Source: Bog-756 sp963727075 (GTDB lineage: Bacteria; Actinomycetota; Acidimicrobiia; Acidimicrobiales; RAAP-2). From it: 64,000 nt of DNA. Shown piece by piece: positions 63,730 through 64,000 of this stretch. The notes under the pieces were generated by a model. That model was not told the origin of the DNA. It was given only the letters and a program-made list of their open reading frames with translations, and ran no database searches. A program made the translations under genes and the position numbers. How positions within the stretch are numbered: position 1 is the stretch's first letter; each line of letters begins with the position of its first letter. The stretch is from positions 248,001 to 312,000 of the forward strand of contig CAVSET010000002.1 of the NCBI GenBank assembly GCA_963727075.1, read 5' to 3'.

Positions 63730-64000
63730 ATGGTGGTCCTGCTCGCGCTGATGGCCGCTGCGCTTTCGCCCACGGCAACGTGCTCCAGCAGAAGGGGACC
63801 CTGGAGGCGCCGCGGCGGCGACGACCGCGGTTCTGGTCCAGATCCTTGGGCGTCCGGTGTGGTTGGTGGGGGCGGGTTGACAGGCGGTGGGATGGGTCTC
63901 CAGGCCGCCGCGCTCGACCGTGGCTCCCTGGTGGTAGTCCAGTCGCTCACGGCTACGAGCCTGGTCATCGCCTTCCCTCGGGGCCGCTCACCGACCAGCA
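63730..64000 (+). pseudogene. EamA/DMT-type permease, N-terminal part, frame breaks, cut by window end
   Basis: Across frames: MVVLLALMAAA, FAHGNVLQQKGTLEA, AAATTAVLVQILGRPVWLVGAG, then GGGMGLQAAALDRGSLVVVQSLTATSLVIAFP. This pattern of a first helix ending A-x-x-x-G-N-V-L-Q-Q-K-G, followed by RPVWL and ALDRGSLVVVQSL, is typical of a DMT/EamA-like transporter subgroup in actinobacteria. At least three indels occur in 270 bp. The rest lies beyond the window. Confidence 0.55.

Noticed and set aside
63350..63968. Minus-strand frames of 140-155 codons near the window end
   Set aside because: Low-complexity Pro/Ser/Arg sequences antisense to a recognisable, though broken, permease.

Overview
The window is a high-GC stretch of an actinobacterial chromosome that includes the replication origin. 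The evidence for the group is the gene order rpmH-dnaA-oriC-dnaN-recF-DUF721-gyrB-gyrA-tRNA-Ile, with rnpA-yidD-yidC-jag-rsmG-parA-parB on the other side. Further support comes from a DUF5318 protein, a PadR-ino1 pair, a DUF6049-murJ pair, a CwlM-like protein next to trxAB, frequent GTG/TTG starts and ATGA/GTGA gene overlaps. A deep-branching class such as Acidimicrobiia is possible, but I cannot prove it from the sequence.

Layout. 1-6.5 kb: a truncated, frameshifted arylsulfatase, an SDR, a PaaX-type regulator divergent from a fatty acid desaturase, and pgi. 6.5-13.8 kb: a phosphate block. Two orphan OmpR-type response regulators flank a fluoride riboswitch with two crcB genes, followed by pstSCAB. 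Three promoters here (both regulators and pstS) carry GTTCACC-like units in 11-nt phase with a -10-like hexamer at the same offset. 14-16.4 kb: lon. 16.4-22.5 kb: a catabolic cluster (alpha/beta hydrolases, LLM flavin oxidoreductase, CoA-transferase, endonuclease/phosphatase-fold protein, dienelactone hydrolase) in which nearly every gene has a reading-frame break. 22.8-25.1 kb: methyltransferase, LysR regulator and Nudix hydrolase.

25-32 kb: dnaB, rplI, rpsR, ssb, rpsF, panB, DUF5318, padR-ino1. 32-41.4 kb: pcnB, DUF6049, murJ, degV, a small membrane protein, trxB, trxA, a CwlM-like amidase homologue. 41.5-57.5 kb: the origin region proper, with two parS sites inside the 5' part of parA, DnaA-box-like sites on both sides of dnaA, and an AT-rich stretch before dnaN. 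The tRNA-Ile closes this part.

57.5-64 kb: every recognisable gene is broken by many small indels but can still be read by moving between frames. These are a secreted beta-barrel/Ig-like protein, a lipoprotein-like protein, a membrane PAS-GGDEF-EAL protein, an ECF sigma factor and the start of an EamA-type permease.

Because rpsR and yidD in the core region also carry single-base frame breaks, consensus error is the simplest explanation for at least part of this pattern. I did not find a clearly new multi-gene system. The most interesting signals are the shared Pho-like promoter architecture, the unusual tails of S18 and ParA, and the degenerate CwlM-like protein.
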